Part shown: piece by piece, positions 19,881 to 20,809 of the stretch | How positions within the stretch are numbered: position 1 is the first letter of the stretch | Layout of the letters: every line of letters begins with the position of its first letter | Virus record (IMG/VR): IMGVR_UViG_3300009152_000253 | Span: 1-20,809 of that record | From: a virus | DNA length: 20,809 nucleotides | Reading direction: 5' to 3' (one strand) | Made by a program: the position numbers and the translations under genes | The notes under the pieces: model-generated | What the model was told of the DNA's origin: nothing | The model's input: the letters and a program-made list of their open reading frames with translations, nothing else | Databases searched by the model: none

Positions 19881-20621
19881 CTAGTTATTTGCTATCAAAT
19901 ATCCTTGCACAATAAGGCTCACGGTTTGTGTTCCACTATTTACCTTAAATTGCCATTGAATATCTGATTTTTGTAATTGAATTTGAGGCACAATCCTTTG
20001 AACAGCAAAATTTTCAAGCCAAGTAGTCTGTAAAAGGGTGTATGTTGTTGGAGTTGGGGATGCGTTTGGTGTTACCTTCACATTAAATGTGATATAATTT
20101 GATGCACCAGCATCACCGCTAAAACAATTTACAGAATATACAAAGAATGTAAATCCGCTTGGAACGGTATATATACCAGTCTGCGTTTTCCCAATCGTTG
20201 CGTTAATCTGGGAATATGTTACAGCACTGCTTTTGGCTGTAATAATTCCAGCGTTGGATGTTTGACCAGAACCCGGTGCGGTCATAGTCATACCATTTAT
20301 TCTTAAAAATGAATTGGTTGTTGCAACTGGTGTAGTCCCATTAAGAGTAACAGATTCGTTTATTTGATTCCAATTTGAATCGAGACCATTGATTGCCACA
20401 ACTGCATTAACATCATAGGTTGCCGTGCTAACCATAGACATTGTGATAGCTGATGATGGAAAAGAAAAGGCTACCGGCAGACCATCCCAAAGAGTTTTGT
20501 TTTGAGTGGTTACATTATCACTAAAAGCAAAAATGCTAATTGGAAGTGCGTCTGCCGTGCTATTTTTAGATGCCCAAGTTTTCCAATCTAATGCGAGAAG
20601 ATGATTTAATGATAAGGCCAT
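19881..20621 (-). CDS. Beta-rich virion structural protein (246 aa)
   Basis: Starts MALSLNHLLALDWKTWASK and is rich in Thr, Ser, Asn and Val, with few charged residues, typical of virion beta structure. The segment ATYDVNAVVAINGLDSNWNQ followed by ESVTLNGTTPVATTNSFLRI is a pattern seen in environmental phage structural proteins. The later part (TGIYTVPSGFTFFVYSVNCF) and a 'TVSLIVQGYLIANN' end support a barrel. It lies near the tail genes and may be a head decoration, tail or fibre-related protein. No function is proven. Confidence 0.6.
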   Translation of the reverse strand: MALSLNHLLALDWKTWASKNSTADALPISIFAFSDNVTTQNKTLWDGLPVAFSFPSSAITMSMVSTATYDVNAVVAINGLDSNWNQINESVTLNGTTPVATTNSFLRINGMTMTAPGSGQTSNAGIITAKSSAVTYSQINATIGKTQTGIYTVPSGFTFFVYSVNCFSGDAGASNYITFNVKVTPNASPTPTTYTLLQTTWLENFAVQRIVPQIQLQKSDIQWQFKVNSGTQTVSLIVQGYLIANN

Positions 20622-20626
20622 ACTTG

Positions 20627-20809
20627 TTATTTATCGTCAAGAATATCATCAATTACATTAACTGCGTTAGAGTTGTGCCTTCTAACATCAATTCCACGAT
20701 TAACAAGCATAGCGTGTTCTAGCTGAACAAGTTGCACCTCTGCCATCTCCCAAATCACTTGCTCTGCTGTCCACCCAAACTCCTTTGCAAATAGCCAGAC
20801 GGACGAAGC
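20627..20809 (-). CDS. Partial tail-assembly-type protein (C-terminal 60 residues; N-terminus beyond right edge)
   Basis: The visible end reads VWLFAKEFGWTAEQVIWEMA, then VQLVQLEHAML and a disordered-looking tail ending NVIDDILDDK. Helical 'A-K-E-F-G-W-T-x-E-Q-V' blocks occur in small tail assembly chaperone-like proteins, but that is tentative. It is 5 bases from the next gene start. Without the N-terminus the family cannot be set. Confidence 0.45.
   Translation of the reverse strand, partial: ASSVWLFAKEFGWTAEQVIWEMAEVQLVQLEHAMLVNRGIDVRRHNSNAVNVIDDILDDK

Overview
This window looks like a contiguous piece of a double-stranded DNA tailed phage (or prophage) genome. Every gene I can support lies on the minus strand, so the window reads right to left. 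Genes are packed almost end to end. No intergenic gap exceeds about 85 bases, and about sixteen junctions are exact 4-base ATGA overlaps, which I used to pick starts and to find genes under 60 codons. I see no rRNA, tRNA, CRISPR array or insertion sequence. The host cannot be named; a lipoprotein in the lysis block and an M15-type endolysin fit a Gram-negative host (inference).

Layout in transcription order. Right end to 13106: virion genes (a partial tail-assembly-like gene, a beta-rich structural protein, a basic tail/connector-type protein, a short tape-measure-like protein, three tail or baseplate-type proteins including a 1011-residue repeat protein, and a 247-residue structural protein). 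13079 to 12027: a lysis block with two tiny membrane proteins, an overlapping lipoprotein and a peptidase endolysin. 12023 to 10653: MazG-like and calcineurin-like enzymes and a small winged-helix protein. A short promoter-like gap follows at about 10569-10652.

10568 to 5710 is the replication/recombination region: several small unknown proteins, an ATP-dependent ligase-like nucleotidyltransferase with a KANG active-site motif, a PD-(D/E)XK-type nuclease, a ssDNA-binding/annealing-type protein with an SSB-like C-terminal tip, a replisome-organiser-like protein, and a DnaA-like helix-turn-helix protein. 5663 to 2573 holds DNA-binding proteins, a C5-cytosine methyltransferase and a 3D-domain protein. 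2576 to 1 is the packaging module: ParB-like protein, small terminase, HNH nuclease and GpA-type large terminase, which runs off the left edge. Portal and capsid genes are absent and presumably lie left of the window; in a circular or permuted map they would connect to the tail genes on the right.

The most striking signal is at 4433-5377. The methyltransferase gene is overlapped over nearly its whole length, on the same strand in the +1 frame, by a second open frame of 308 codons that itself resembles a recurrent phage protein type (WPTP motifs, a GGKLNPAFVEWLMG block). The two starts are 4 bases apart and share one strong Shine-Dalgarno sequence, and the second frame begins at an ATGA junction with the upstream gene. 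This is a candidate dual-coding gene pair.
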